Shown: positions 14,937-24,641, numbered from the stretch's first letter. The stretch: 37,117 nt of DNA from an uncultured Clostridia bacterium (GCA_944383955.1 CALWRP010000094.1:1-37117), one strand, 5' to 3'. The notes: generated by a model from the letters alone, not told the origin. Translations and numbers: made by a program.

Positions 14937-16067
14937 TTAGATTCTCACGCCCAAAACAGGCACATATTTTGCGTAGAATTCCTCGAAAGCGTCCTCGTCG
15001 AGCGCCTGGCGGATTCTCTCGAGCAGCGTGTTGTAGAAATAGATGTTGTGCATCACGCAAAGACGCATGGCGAGCATTTCGCCGCTCTTGAAGAGGTGGT
15101 GCAGATACGCCCGCGTAAACGATCGGCACACAGGGCAGCCGCACGCCTGGTCGAGCGGGGATTCGTCGAGCGCGTACTTCGCGTTCATCATGTTGCGCAC
15201 GCCCTCCCAGGTGAAGGCATGGCCGTGGCGCGCGTTGCGCGTGGGCATCACGCAGTCAAAGAGATCGACGCCGCGGCGCACCGCCTCCAGGATATTGACG
15301 GGCGTGCCCACGCCCATCAGATAGCGGGGCTTGTCCGCGGGCATCTCCGGCTCCACGGCCTCGATGATGCGGTACATCTCCTCCGCGCTCTCCCCCACCG
15401 CAAGCCCGCCGATGGCGTAGCCGTCCAAATCCAGCTTGCGGATTTGCCGCATGTGCGCGACGCGCAGATCCTCATAGGTGCTGCCCTGGTTGATGCCGAA
15501 CAGCATCTGCCGCGGGTTGATGGTATCCGGCAGCGCGTTGAGGCGGTCGAGCTCCGCCTTGCAGCGGTAAAGCCAGCGGGCCGTCCGCTCGCAGGAGTTC
15601 TTCACATAGCGGTATTCCGCCGGGTTTTCGATGCACTCGTCGAAGGCCATGGCGATGGTCGAGCCGAGGTGCGACTGGATTCGCATGCTCTCCTCGGGGC
15701 CCATGAAAATCTTGTGGCCGTCGATGTGGGAGGCGAAGGTGACACCCTCCTCCCTGATGTTGCGCAGCTTCGCCAGCGAAAAGACCTGGAAGCCGCCGCT
15801 GTCCGTCAGGATCGGCCCGTCCCAGCGGGTGAAGCGGTGCAGGCCGCCCAGCCTGTGAACCGTCTCGTCGCCGGGGCGCAGGTGCAGGTGATAGGTGTTG
15901 CACAGCTGCACCTGGCATTTGAGGTTCTTCAGGTCGAGGGCGGAGACGGCCCCCTTGATGGCCCCCGCCGTGGCGACGTTCATAAAGGCCGGCATCTGAA
16001 TCACGCCGTGGGGCGTGGGGAATTCGCCTCTGCGCGCCGCGCCGCATTTCTTCTTGAGCTGATACAA
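14937..16067 (-). CDS. tgt: tRNA-guanine transglycosylase (queuine/preQ1)
   Basis: Exchanges guanine-34 of tRNAs with GUN anticodons for preQ1, the first tRNA-bound step of queuosine synthesis. 376 residues in a TIM barrel. Visible motifs: LCNTYHLHLRPGDE, the active-site loop ILTDSGGFQVFSL, INQGSTYEDLR, GYAIGGLAVGE, the nucleophile region GVDLFDCVMPTRNARHG, and the zinc site CGCPVCRSFTRAYLHHL with a later His. The start is TTG (MYQLKKK) six bases after GAGGTG; an in-frame GTG three codons upstream overlaps that site. tRNA-Asp (GUC), encoded in this window, is a substrate. Downstream order yajC-TIGR04086 is common in Clostridia. Confidence 0.95.
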   Translation of the reverse strand: MYQLKKKCGAARRGEFPTPHGVIQMPAFMNVATAGAIKGAVSALDLKNLKCQVQLCNTYHLHLRPGDETVHRLGGLHRFTRWDGPILTDSGGFQVFSLAKLRNIREEGVTFASHIDGHKIFMGPEESMRIQSHLGSTIAMAFDECIENPAEYRYVKNSCERTARWLYRCKAELDRLNALPDTINPRQMLFGINQGSTYEDLRVAHMRQIRKLDLDGYAIGGLAVGESAEEMYRIIEAVEPEMPADKPRYLMGVGTPVNILEAVRRGVDLFDCVMPTRNARHGHAFTWEGVRNMMNAKYALDESPLDQACGCPVCRSFTRAYLHHLFKSGEMLAMRLCVMHNIYFYNTLLERIRQALDEDAFEEFYAKYVPVLGVRI

Positions 16068-16091
16068 ATATGACACCTCTGCTTTGTTTTA

Positions 16092-16128
16092 GGCAACTCC
16101 GCACAATCTGGAATGATGCGGTGTTGCC
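16092..16128. other. Inverted repeat between the VanY-like gene and tgt
   Basis: Arms GGCAACTCCGCA and TGCGGTGTTGCC, one mismatch, 13-base loop. Only a short TTT follows on the + strand and none on the - strand, so termination is doubtful; it could be an mRNA processing or stability hairpin in the tgt leader. Confidence 0.4.
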
Positions 16129-16149
16129 TTTCCTGTGTTCGCGCAGGCT

Positions 16150-16953
16150 CTAGCCCTGCTGCCTGGAAACGTATTCGGCGTATTCCTCCAGGCACATGGA
16201 GAGCTGGCGCATCTTTTCCGCGTTCTGCGTGCCCACATAGCGGTAGCGCGTGGGGTCGCAGTCTCTTCCCGTCTCGTCCTCGCTGCCAGAGGGAAAGCGC
16301 AGAATGAAGCCGTAGAGAATGGAGTTTTTGGTGAGCCAGCGGGAGGCCTCGCTGGAGGCGAAATCGCCCTCCCCGCTGGAAAACGCCACGGTCATTCCCG
16401 TCTGGCTCTCGCTGTAGCCGCCGCGCCCGAAGGAGCTCTGCACGGAGTCCTCCGCGCGCACGCGCGTATAGCCGTTTGCCATCAGCTCCTCCACCTGCCT
16501 GCTGAACTCCGCGTCCTGGTCCTCTGCGCTGAGATAGCCGCTCTCAACCGTCAGCGTCACGCCGGCGGCCGCGGCGTCCTCCAGCATGCGCTCGAGCGCC
16601 GGGACGATTCTCTCGTCGACCGTGACGCCCTGAAACTCCGTCAGCTGCGGCTCAAAGGAATCCGGGAGCGCCTGCTGGGAATTGGCGAGCACGAGATTGA
16701 AGCTGTTGTCGTAGGTGGGAAGCCCCTCCTCCTCGGGCGCGGCGGAGGAGGAGACGAGCGGGATCGACGAGGCCGGCTCCGCCTCCCCGAAGGGATCGTA
16801 GATCTCCACCACGGCCAGGAAAATCCCCGCCGCCACAGAGAGAAAAATGGCGATGGAGAGGAAGGTCATCATCAGGTGCAGGCGGTTGACCTGGCTGCGC
16901 TTCTTCCAGTTTACCTTGCTTTTGACAATGCGCTCCGGCTTTCGGTTTCGCAT
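16150..16953 (-). CDS. VanY-like protein without the zinc ligands (likely pseudoenzyme)
   Basis: A 267-residue membrane-anchored protein of the VanY/D-Ala-D-Ala carboxypeptidase family: basic N-terminus, one helix (MTFLSIAIFLSVAAGIFLAV), a Ser/Pro/Glu linker and an extracellular domain. It aligns along its length with the intact paralogue at 29185 (VDERIV-LERM, SGY-S, GYSE-TG, RYRYVG, AEKM-L). The catalytic residues are changed: SEHNTGLAVD of the paralogue is SESQTGMTVAF here (His to Ser, Asp to Ala), EPWH is DPTR (Glu to Asp, His to Arg), and SGYRS is SGYLS. All three zinc ligands are gone, while the frame is intact and a good AGGAGG site is present. A wall-binding or regulatory role is inference. 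Confidence 0.8.
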   Translation of the reverse strand: MRNRKPERIVKSKVNWKKRSQVNRLHLMMTFLSIAIFLSVAAGIFLAVVEIYDPFGEAEPASSIPLVSSSAAPEEEGLPTYDNSFNLVLANSQQALPDSFEPQLTEFQGVTVDERIVPALERMLEDAAAAGVTLTVESGYLSAEDQDAEFSRQVEELMANGYTRVRAEDSVQSSFGRGGYSESQTGMTVAFSSGEGDFASSEASRWLTKNSILYGFILRFPSGSEDETGRDCDPTRYRYVGTQNAEKMRQLSMCLEEYAEYVSRQQG

Positions 16954-17072
16954 GCGCGGCTCGCCTCCTCTCGCGATTGCTGACGCTCTGCCCGCACTGA
17001 GCAGGATCCTGTTTCATTGTACCGCCGAAGCGGGCCGAATGCAATGAAAAAAGCGTAAATTTCACTCCAGCC

Positions 17073-17101
17073 TTGCATTTTTCCCCTTTTGATGTTAGCA
17101 T
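17073..17101 (+). promoter_or_regulatory. Candidate promoter of pyk
   Basis: TTGCAT (17073-17078), a 17-base spacer and TAGCAT (17096-17101), 170 bases before the pyk start. The rest of the 319-base gap between the divergent VanY-like gene and pyk shows no gene or known riboswitch. Confidence 0.5.
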
Positions 17102-17272
17102 ATATAAAAGGTTATCCGGTCAAAGGCGGGCTTTTGTCAATTCCGGCGGACAGGCCGTCTTTTTCCATGACCTCTCGGGAAACCGGGCGCTCTGGCGCCG
17201 CCGCTCCCGGATGCTGCTCTATGGCATTCTTTTCTCTTTTCGTCATTCAAAAAACAGAAGGGATGGAACACT

Positions 17273-19042
17273 ATGAGAAGAACAAAAATCATTTGCACCC
17301 TCGGCCCCTCCACAGACAAGGGGGACGTCCTGCGCCAGCTGATGATTTCCGGCATGGACGTTGCCCGCCTGAATTTCTCCCACCAGACGCACGAGGAACA
17401 GAAGGTTCGCGCGGACCAGGTCAAGAAGCTCAGAGAAGAGCTCGGCCGCCCGGTCGCCCTGCTGCTCGACACCAAGGGCCCGGAGATCCGCCTGAAGAAG
17501 TTCAAGGAGCCGAAGGTGTTTCTTGAGAAGGACGCTCCCTTTACGCTGACAACCCGCGACATCGAGGGCGACAACACGATTGCCGCCATCACCTTCGCCG
17601 ACCTGCCCAAGGAGGTCTATCCCGGCACCCGTATCCTGATCGACGATGGCCTGATTGAGCTGCGCGTCAACTCCGCCACTGAGACGGATATCCTTTGCAC
17701 CGTCGTCAACGGCGGCCCCGTCTCCGCCCGCAAGAGCATCAACGTGCCCGGCATCAAGCTCTCCCTGCCCTTCCTCAGCGAGCAGGACAAGGCGGATATC
17801 GCCTTCGCCGTGCGCGAGGATTTCGATTTCATCGCCGCCTCCTTCACCAGAACGGCCCAGGATATTCTCGACATGAGAGCGGAGCTCGAACGCCACGACT
17901 GCCACAACATCCGCATCATCGCCAAGATTGAGAACTCCGACGGCGTCGAGAACATCGACGAGATCATCCGCGTCTCCGACGGCATCATGGTGGCCCGCGG
18001 CGACCTCGGTGTCGAGATTGCCCTCGAGGAGATCCCGATCATTCAGAAGGAGCTGATCCAGAAGGCCTACAACGCCGGTCTGCAGGTCATCACCGCCACC
18101 CAGATGCTCGATTCCATGATGAAGAATCCACGCCCCACCCGCGCCGAATCGACCGACGTCGCCAACGCCAGCTACGACGGCACCAGCGCCATCATGCTCA
18201 GCGGCGAGACGGCTGCCGGCGAATATCCTGTGCTGGCCCTCACCACCATGTCCCGCATTGCCGAGCGCACCGAGCAGGACATCGACTACAAGGCCCGCTT
18301 CAGCCACCGCGAGGTCAAGGAGCTGCCGAACGTCACCTCCGCCATCTCGCACGCCACCTGCACCACCGCCCACGACCTCGGCGCCGCGGCCATCATGACG
18401 GTGACGAAATCCGGCGCGACGGCCCGCATGATCTCCAAATACCGCCCCGTCTGCCCCATCATCAGCGGCACCACCGAGCCGAAGGTGCAGCGCCAGATGA
18501 ACCTCTCCTGGGGCGTCATCCCGATCATGGTGGAGGAGAAGGAGAACACCGACGATCTCTTCGACCATGTGGTCAACGTGGCCCGCGATTCCAACCTCGT
18601 GAAGGATGGCGACCTGTGCGTCATCACCGCCGGCGTCCCGCTGGGCATTTCCGGCACCACGAACCTTCTGAAGGTGCAGCTTGTCGGCGACGTCCTCGTC
18701 TCCGGCACGGGCATCGGCAAGGGCTGCGTCTCCGGCAATCTCTCCATCGTCAGCGGCCCCGACGACGAGAAGGCGATCCGCGACTTTAAACCCGGCGACA
18801 TTCTCGTCACCCCGAAGACGGACAACAGCATGCTCGCCCTCATCAAGTCGTGCTCCGGCATTGTCACGGAGCAGGGCGGCGAGAACTCGCACGCTGCCGT
18901 TGTCGGCCTCGCCCTCGACAAGCCCGTCATCGTGAGCGCGAAATCCGCCACGCACCTTCTCAGAAGCGGCACGACCGTCACGGTCGACGCGGCGCGCGGC
19001 ATTGTCTTCAACGGCGCGAACCACAAGTGCTTCGGGGGCTGA
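17273..19042 (+). CDS. pyk: Pyruvate kinase with C-terminal PEP-utiliser domain
   Basis: Final ATP-forming step of glycolysis, PEP + ADP to pyruvate. 589 residues, longer than the 470-residue core because of the extra C-terminal domain found in Bacillus and many Clostridia. The catalytic barrel opens with MRRTKIICTLGPST; RLNFSHQTHEEQ and the signature IIAKIENSDGV hold substrate and cation residues; ITATQMLDSMMKNPRPTRAE follows. The small B domain (DGLIEL) and allosteric C domain come next. The last roughly 110 residues carry GGENSHAAVVGLALDKPVIV, which resembles the phosphohistidine domain of PEP synthases. It is monocistronic with its own terminator. Codon use is extremely GC-biased and regular, consistent with high expression. 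Confidence 0.95.
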   Translation: MRRTKIICTLGPSTDKGDVLRQLMISGMDVARLNFSHQTHEEQKVRADQVKKLREELGRPVALLLDTKGPEIRLKKFKEPKVFLEKDAPFTLTTRDIEGDNTIAAITFADLPKEVYPGTRILIDDGLIELRVNSATETDILCTVVNGGPVSARKSINVPGIKLSLPFLSEQDKADIAFAVREDFDFIAASFTRTAQDILDMRAELERHDCHNIRIIAKIENSDGVENIDEIIRVSDGIMVARGDLGVEIALEEIPIIQKELIQKAYNAGLQVITATQMLDSMMKNPRPTRAESTDVANASYDGTSAIMLSGETAAGEYPVLALTTMSRIAERTEQDIDYKARFSHREVKELPNVTSAISHATCTTAHDLGAAAIMTVTKSGATARMISKYRPVCPIISGTTEPKVQRQMNLSWGVIPIMVEEKENTDDLFDHVVNVARDSNLVKDGDLCVITAGVPLGISGTTNLLKVQLVGDVLVSGTGIGKGCVSGNLSIVSGPDDEKAIRDFKPGDILVTPKTDNSMLALIKSCSGIVTEQGGENSHAAVVGLALDKPVIVSAKSATHLLRSGTTVTVDAARGIVFNGANHKCFGG

Positions 19043-19091
19043 CGCCCCCTTCCCCGCGCGCGGGATGAGCGAATCATAAGGAATACAAAGG

Positions 19092-19125
19092 AAGCGCCCG
19101 AATCAGCCTGTTCGGGCGCTTTTCC
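19092..19125 (+). terminator. Terminator of pyk
   Basis: An 11-bp perfect stem AAGCGCCCGAA / TTCGGGCGCTT with an 8-base loop and a short T run, 50 bases after the pyk stop. Confidence 0.85.
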
Positions 19126-19151
19126 TTGTCTTTGAGAAACGGAGGTATTTC

Positions 19152-19457
19152 ATGAAAACCGTCACGCTGTGCGGCAGCATGAAATTTGAGAGAGAAATGC
19201 AGCGGATCGCCTTTCTGCTGGAAACCAAGCGGCGCTGGAACGTCCTGCAATGTGTCTACAATGTCGGCGGGCTTGCCCTCTCCGGCGAGGATCGCGACGC
19301 GCTCGAGCAGGCCCATTTGAGGAAAATTGAACTCTCCGATGCGGTCTACGTCGTCGACGTGGGCGGGTATATCGGCGACCAGGTCAAAAAGGAGATGGCG
19401 TTTGCCGGGAGCCTCGGGAAGGAAATCCTTTTCCATTCCCGGGAAGGCGCAGGCTGA
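19152..19457 (+). CDS. Small nucleoside 2-deoxyribosyltransferase-like protein
   Basis: A 101-residue soluble protein. It starts KTVTLCGSMKFEREMQRIAFLLE and ends with LSDAVYVVDVGGYIGDQVKKEMAFAGSLGKEILF, a Rossmann-like arrangement seen in small members of the nucleoside deoxyribosyltransferase superfamily, where the N-terminal GS and the later DAVYVV-GGYIG-KE-A segment form the nucleotide pocket. Whether it transfers deoxyribose or only hydrolyses nucleotides is unknown. A clear ribosome site (GGAGGTATTTC) precedes the ATG. It sits between two terminators, so it must be expressed by pyk read-through or its own weak promoter. The superfamily call is moderately sure. Confidence 0.65.
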   Translation: MKTVTLCGSMKFEREMQRIAFLLETKRRWNVLQCVYNVGGLALSGEDRDALEQAHLRKIELSDAVYVVDVGGYIGDQVKKEMAFAGSLGKEILFHSREGAG

Positions 19458-19489
19458 CAGGCCGCTCTGCTCCGGCAGCGCAATCAGAA

Positions 19490-19534
19490 AAGAAGCTCAG
19501 GCGCCCGAACGGTTCGGATGCCTGAGCTTCTTTT
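19490..19534. terminator. Bidirectional terminator
   Basis: A 13-bp stem AAGAAGCTCAGGC / GCCTGAGCTTCTT with T runs on both sides, between two convergent genes. Confidence 0.85.
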
Positions 19535-19547
19535 ATGGGATACCCCT

Positions 19548-20963
19548 TTACTTGTTCTCGAAGAAGGCGAGGAACGCCTTGTAGGTCATGTAGAGGTCGA
19601 GCTTGGAGATGATCTCGAACGGGGCGTGCATCGAGAGCACGGGCACGCCGATATCCACCACGTCGACGTTCAGGTTCGCGATGTACATCGCGACCGTTCC
19701 GCCGCCGCCGCCGTCGACCTTGCCGAGCTCGCCGGTCTGCCAGAGCACGTCGTTCTTCTCCAGCAGGGCGCGCGTCTCGCCCATGAACTCCGCGGAGGCC
19801 TCGCTCGTGCCGCTCTTGCCGCGGGAGCCCGTGTACTTCGTCACGCAGACGCCGCCGTTGAGATAGCAGGAGTTGGTGGCCTCGTAGGCGGAGGCGTAGG
19901 TCGGGTCAAAGGCCGCGTTCACGTCGGCGGAGAAGCACTTGGAGCGGCTGAGCACATGGCGCGGCTCCATGCCCTCCATCTGCGCCAGGTCGGCGATGAA
20001 GTAGCGCATGAACTCGGAGTTGAGGCCGGTGTTGCCGTCGCTGCCCACCTCCTCGCGGTCCGCCAGGACGGCCAGGCAGGTCTCCTCGGGCTCAGAGGCG
20101 GCAAAGGCGGCCATCACCGCGGGATAGGCGCAGACGCGGTCGTCGTGGCCGTAGGCGCCGATCATGCTGCGGTCAAAGCCGACGTCCGCCGCCTTGAAGG
20201 CGGGCACAAACTCGATGTCGGCGGAGACGAAGTCCTCCTCGGTGATGCCGTATTTCTCGTTGAGCAGGCGCATCACGTTGAGCTTGACGAGGTTGTCCCC
20301 CTCGTCGCAGTCGAGCGGCTGGCTGCCGATGAGGATGTTGAGGTTCTCGCCCTCGATGGCCTTGGCCAGCGTCTTCGTCATCTGCTCGGCGCTCAGGTGC
20401 GGCAGCAGGTCGGTCACGCAGAACTGCGGGTCTCCGGCCTCCTCGCCCACGTTGATCTCCACCGTGGAGCCGTCCTTCTTCACCAAAAAGCCGTGCATGG
20501 AGAGCGGAATCGCCGTCCACTGATACTTCTTGATGCCGCCGTAATAGTGGGATTTGAACATCGCCAGCTCGTTCTGCTCATAGAGCGGATGGGGCTTGAG
20601 GTCGAGGCGGGGCGAGTCGATGTGGGCCGCGGCGATGCGCACGCCGTTCTTACAGCCGTTTTTGCCGATGACGGCCAGAATCAGGGCCTTGCCGCGGTTG
20701 TTGCAGTAAACCTTGTCGCCGGCCTTGTAGGTCTTGGCCGCGTCAAAGGGGACAAAGCCCTCCTTCTCCGCCAGGGCGACGGCCGTCTTCACGGCCTCGC
20801 GCTCCGTCTTCGAGCGGTCCAGGAACTTCTTGTAGCCCTCGCCGAAGGACTCGGCCTTCGCGAGCACCTTCTCCGTGGTCTTGCCGAGGCCGCTGCGGCG
20901 AGGAATCAGGAGCTCCTCCGCCAGCTTCTTGGCATCGTATTTCTTCTCATTTTTTTTGGACAT
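19548..20963 (-). CDS. M18 family aminopeptidase
   Basis: Dinuclear zinc aminopeptidase of the M18 (aspartyl aminopeptidase, DNPEP/ApeB) family, removing N-terminal acidic or other residues from peptides. 471 residues. Metal and catalytic motifs in order: AAHIDSPRLDLKP (His, Asp), HDDRVCAYPAV (Asp), DREEVGSDGNTG (Glu-Glu), and SMHAPFEI (His) near the end. The start is ATG (MSKKNEKK) eight bases after GGAGG; this ribosome site lies inside the 3' end of the upstream lytic transglycosylase gene, and the two frames overlap by 17 bases, implying translational coupling. Last gene of a six-gene operon. Cytoplasmic; the exact substrate is unknown. Confidence 0.92.
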   Translation of the reverse strand: MSKKNEKKYDAKKLAEELLIPRRSGLGKTTEKVLAKAESFGEGYKKFLDRSKTEREAVKTAVALAEKEGFVPFDAAKTYKAGDKVYCNNRGKALILAVIGKNGCKNGVRIAAAHIDSPRLDLKPHPLYEQNELAMFKSHYYGGIKKYQWTAIPLSMHGFLVKKDGSTVEINVGEEAGDPQFCVTDLLPHLSAEQMTKTLAKAIEGENLNILIGSQPLDCDEGDNLVKLNVMRLLNEKYGITEEDFVSADIEFVPAFKAADVGFDRSMIGAYGHDDRVCAYPAVMAAFAASEPEETCLAVLADREEVGSDGNTGLNSEFMRYFIADLAQMEGMEPRHVLSRSKCFSADVNAAFDPTYASAYEATNSCYLNGGVCVTKYTGSRGKSGTSEASAEFMGETRALLEKNDVLWQTGELGKVDGGGGGTVAMYIANLNVDVVDIGVPVLSMHAPFEIISKLDLYMTYKAFLAFFENK

Positions 20964-21555
20964 GCAATGTGCCTCCGTTCCAGTCAAATTGATATAAATC
21001 CCGGTAGACGCCGCAATTATCCATCACGGCGGCCACATAGTTTTCCGTTTCCGGAAACGGGATGGTGTGCAGTGTCACGCCGTCCGAGGAGTATGCCTCG
21101 TCGGCCAGCCATTCGCCCACGCGGCCCATGCCGGCGTTGTAGGCGCACAGGGCGGTCTCTGTGGAGCTGTATTGCCCCAGCAGGATGGACAGCAGCTTGC
21201 AGCCGTAGCGGATGTTGATTTCCGGCCGGTAGAGATCCTCCACCGTGTACGTGCCGCCGTCGTCCATCTTCGTTTGCAGCCACTCGAAGGTGGGCTCTGT
21301 AATCTGCATGAGGCCGTAGGCGCCCTTGCCGGAAACGGCCTCCGGGCGGAATCTGCTCTCTGCGCGGATGACGGAGAAGACGAGGACGGGGTCGAGGTTG
21401 TATTTGCCCGCCTCCTCCCCCACGATCTCCTCATAGCGGATCGGGTACATGGCCTCCAGAAAGAGGCGGTAGCCCGCGCCAATCAGCGTTTTGCCGCCCC
21501 AGAGCACCAGGCAGACGAGGGCAAGAGCCAGAAGACGTTTCCATAGCTTGCGCAT
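20947..21555 (-). CDS. Lytic transglycosylase, SLT domain
   Basis: Membrane-anchored murein lyase that cleaves MurNAc-GlcNAc bonds to give 1,6-anhydroMurNAc. 202 residues: an N-terminal anchor or signal (LLALALVCLVLWGGKTLIGAG), then a goose-lysozyme-like SLT domain with the catalytic Glu in VIRAESRFRPEAVS, GAYGLMQITEPT, and the closing ALCAYNAGMGRVGEWL; the C-terminal ENYVAAVM is typical. Its ATG directly follows the coaE stop, and its end overlaps the aminopeptidase gene. Placement behind coaE recurs in Clostridia but no functional link is shown. Confidence 0.92.
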   Translation of the reverse strand: MRKLWKRLLALALVCLVLWGGKTLIGAGYRLFLEAMYPIRYEEIVGEEAGKYNLDPVLVFSVIRAESRFRPEAVSGKGAYGLMQITEPTFEWLQTKMDDGGTYTVEDLYRPEINIRYGCKLLSILLGQYSSTETALCAYNAGMGRVGEWLADEAYSSDGVTLHTIPFPETENYVAAVMDNCGVYRDLYQFDWNGGTLHVQKK

Positions 21556-22155
21556 TTATTCCTCCAGAAGCCGTTGATACAGAAGCCGCGTCTGCTCCCT
21601 CAGGCCCTCCGCCTCGCCGCTGCCGTCGAGGAGGAAGGCGGAGCGCTGCCGGTAAAAATCGCCGTCCTTCTGCGCGCGCATGCGCGCCTGCGCCTGCTCG
21701 CGGGTGATGCCGTCGCGGCGCATGATCCGCTCCAGGCGAATCTCCGGCGCGGCCAGCACCGAAACGCAGACCGTGCACGCCGCGTCCGCCCCGCTCTCGA
21801 AGAGCAGGGCCGCGTCGATGACGACGGCGGGCGCGCCCTGCGCGAAAAAGAGGCGGGTGCGCTCGTTCATCTCCCGCAGAATCAGCGGGTGGGTGATGGC
21901 GTTGAGGCGCGCGGAGGCCCCCGGCGCGGCGAAGGCCCGCTCCGCCAGCCTCGGCCGGGAGACGGTCCCGTCCGCGGAGAGGATCTCCTCCCCGTAAGCC
22001 TCGCAGAGCTGCGCCCGGCAGTCCGGCGTGTCGAGGATCTCCTGGCCGAGGCGGTCGCAGTCGATCACCTGCGCGCCGAGGGCGGCGAACTCCCGGGCGG
22101 CGGTCGATTTGCCCGCCCCCGTCGGCCCTGTCAGGCCGATGACAAGCTGCTTCAT
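21556..22155 (-). CDS. coaE: Dephospho-CoA kinase
   Basis: Last step of coenzyme A synthesis: ATP-dependent phosphorylation of the 3'-hydroxyl of dephospho-CoA. 199 residues, the family size. P-loop GPTGAGKST near residue 10, DCDRLGQEI as the CoA-binding DxD region, ITHPLI and the adenylate-kinase-like lid with RRDGITREQAQARM. Overlaps sua5 by four bases (ATGA) and touches the lytic transglycosylase gene without gap. Confidence 0.95.
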   Translation of the reverse strand: MKQLVIGLTGPTGAGKSTAAREFAALGAQVIDCDRLGQEILDTPDCRAQLCEAYGEEILSADGTVSRPRLAERAFAAPGASARLNAITHPLILREMNERTRLFFAQGAPAVVIDAALLFESGADAACTVCVSVLAAPEIRLERIMRRDGITREQAQARMRAQKDGDFYRQRSAFLLDGSGEAEGLREQTRLLYQRLLEE

Positions 22156-23174
22156 AGCGTAATCACCTCAAAACCGGCGGCGCGGATCAGACGGTTGTAT
22201 ACCGCCAGGCCGACGCCGCTCGTCTCCGGCAGGCGGGCGTACACGGTGGAGACGCCCAGCTCGTCGAGGCGGCGCAGGGCGTCGAAGAGCTCCTGCGCCT
22301 GCTCGGCCGGGTTCTCCTCGCTGCCGTAGCAGACGGTGGGCACGCGCAGCGCCTCCTCGTCCCCGGCATAGCAGAGGGCGCCCGCCCCCTCTGTGTGGCT
22401 GTTGACATAGGAGAGATAGGCTTCCCGCGTGCCGTCGAGCAGAATCACGCTGGCCTTCGGGGCGTAGTGCTTATACTTCATCCCCGGAGAGGCGGCCTGC
22501 GCGCCCGCGGCCAGCGGGTTGAGCACCGCCGGGTCGAGCACGACCTCCCCCAGGGCGGCACGCAGCTGCTCGAGCGTGACGCCGCCGGGCCGCAGCAGCC
22601 GCGGCGGCCGGCAGGCCAGGGTGACGACGGTGGACTCCAGCCCCACGGAGCAGGGGCCCCCGTCGAGGACGGCGTCGATCTTCCCGCCCAGGTCGTGCAG
22701 AACGTGCTGCGCCGTGGTGGGGCTCGGCCGCCCGGAAAGGTTCGCCGAGGGAGCCGCCAGCGGCAGCCCGCTCTCGCGGATGACGGCCTGCGCCGCCGGG
22801 TGCGAGGGGAAGCGCACGGCCACCGTGTCGAGCCCCGCGCTCACCTCGTCCGGAATGCAGTCCGCCTTCGGCAGAATGATGGTGAGCGGGCCGGGCCAGT
22901 AGAGGGAGGCCAGACGCTCGGCCTCCTGCGGCACGTCACGCACTAAAGTATAGAGCTGCTTTATGTCGCTGATATGAACAATCAGGGGATTATCCGCCGG
23001 GCGGCCCTTGGCCGCAAAGATGGCGGCGCAGGCCTTCCCGTCCAGGGCGTTGGCGGCCAGGCCGTACACCGTCTCCGTGGGGATGCCGACAAGCCCGCCC
23101 TCCCGCAGAATGCGGGCCGCCGTCCGGATGTCCTCCGGCCGCGAGGCGCTGAGAAGTTCGGTTTGCTTCAACAC
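22152..23174 (-). CDS. L-threonylcarbamoyladenylate synthase, Sua5 type
   Basis: Makes threonylcarbamoyl-AMP from Thr, bicarbonate and ATP for the t6A-37 modification of ANN-decoding tRNAs. 340 residues with two domains: an N-terminal YrdC fold (GGLVGIPTETVYGLAANA, KGRPADNPLIVHI, WPGPLTIIL, APSANLSGRPSPT, ESTVV, RPGGVT) and a C-terminal Sua5 extension of about 130 residues linked by SPGMKYKHYAPKA, the loop that covers the active site. This makes it the Sua5/YwlC form rather than the single-domain TsaC. Partner genes tsaB, tsaD and tsaE are not in the window. Thirteen bases downstream of prfA. Confidence 0.95.
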   Translation of the reverse strand: MLKQTELLSASRPEDIRTAARILREGGLVGIPTETVYGLAANALDGKACAAIFAAKGRPADNPLIVHISDIKQLYTLVRDVPQEAERLASLYWPGPLTIILPKADCIPDEVSAGLDTVAVRFPSHPAAQAVIRESGLPLAAPSANLSGRPSPTTAQHVLHDLGGKIDAVLDGGPCSVGLESTVVTLACRPPRLLRPGGVTLEQLRAALGEVVLDPAVLNPLAAGAQAASPGMKYKHYAPKASVILLDGTREAYLSYVNSHTEGAGALCYAGDEEALRVPTVCYGSEENPAEQAQELFDALRRLDELGVSTVYARLPETSGVGLAVYNRLIRAAGFEVITL

Positions 23175-23187
23175 ATGGTTCCTCTTT

Positions 23188-24270
<1,083 letters not shown>

Positions 24271-24324
24271 GGCGTTCGGTTTCCTTTCCTGTCAATTCTG
24301 TCTTCTGCAATAAAGGAAGCCGCG

Positions 24325-24522
24325 CTACGTCTCCTTCTCCCCGTCCTCGCGGAGGATCTTTTTGATATTCTTCTCGCATTTGAGCCGGGGAAGCATAATC
24401 TCATGGCCGCAGGACGTGCAGCGGATCTTGAAATCCATCCCCGAGCGCAGGACGAGAAACGTCTTGCTGCCGCAGGGATGCGGCTTTTTCATCAGCAGAA
24501 TATCTCCCGGACGGACATCCAC
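24325..24522 (-). CDS. DUF951 family small protein
   Basis: A 65-residue protein with the DUF951 pattern: VRPGDILLMKKPHPCGSKTF, then FKIRCTSCGHEIMLPRLKCEKNIKKIL. The three conserved cysteines (CG, CTSC) suggest a zinc-binding beta-rich fold. Function unknown; its consistent presence in Firmicutes suggests a core role. The start is GTG eight bases after GGAGG; the longer open frame upstream runs across the promoter and into birA's leader. First gene of the prfA operon. Confidence 0.85.
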   Translation of the reverse strand: MDVRPGDILLMKKPHPCGSKTFLVLRSGMDFKIRCTSCGHEIMLPRLKCEKNIKKILREDGEKET

Positions 24523-24568
24523 AGCCCTCACCTCCTCCTGTGCCGCGACAAGCGCCCATATGGAATAT

Positions 24569-24597
24569 AGTATAGCACGAAACGCGGCGCGCAACAA
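24569..24597 (-). promoter_or_regulatory. Promoter of the DUF951-prfA operon
   Basis: On the - strand: TTGTTG, a 17-base spacer and TATACT, 46 bases upstream of the GTG start. Divergent from the birA promoter 15 bases away. Confidence 0.7.
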
Positions 24598-24612
24598 TAT
24601 TTTTTTATCCGC

Positions 24613-24641
24613 TTGCCGCGGTTCGCAAAATCCGATATAAT
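24613..24641 (+). promoter_or_regulatory. Promoter of birA
   Basis: TTGCCG (24613-24618), a 17-base spacer and a perfect TATAAT (24636-24641). The leader to the birA start is about 145 bases. I do not see a clear BirA operator palindrome in it. Confidence 0.75.

Noticed and set aside
17243-19024. A 593-codon frame antisense to pyk
   Set aside because: Pyruvate kinase on the + strand is complete and unmistakable; the antisense frame arises from its GC-rich third positions.
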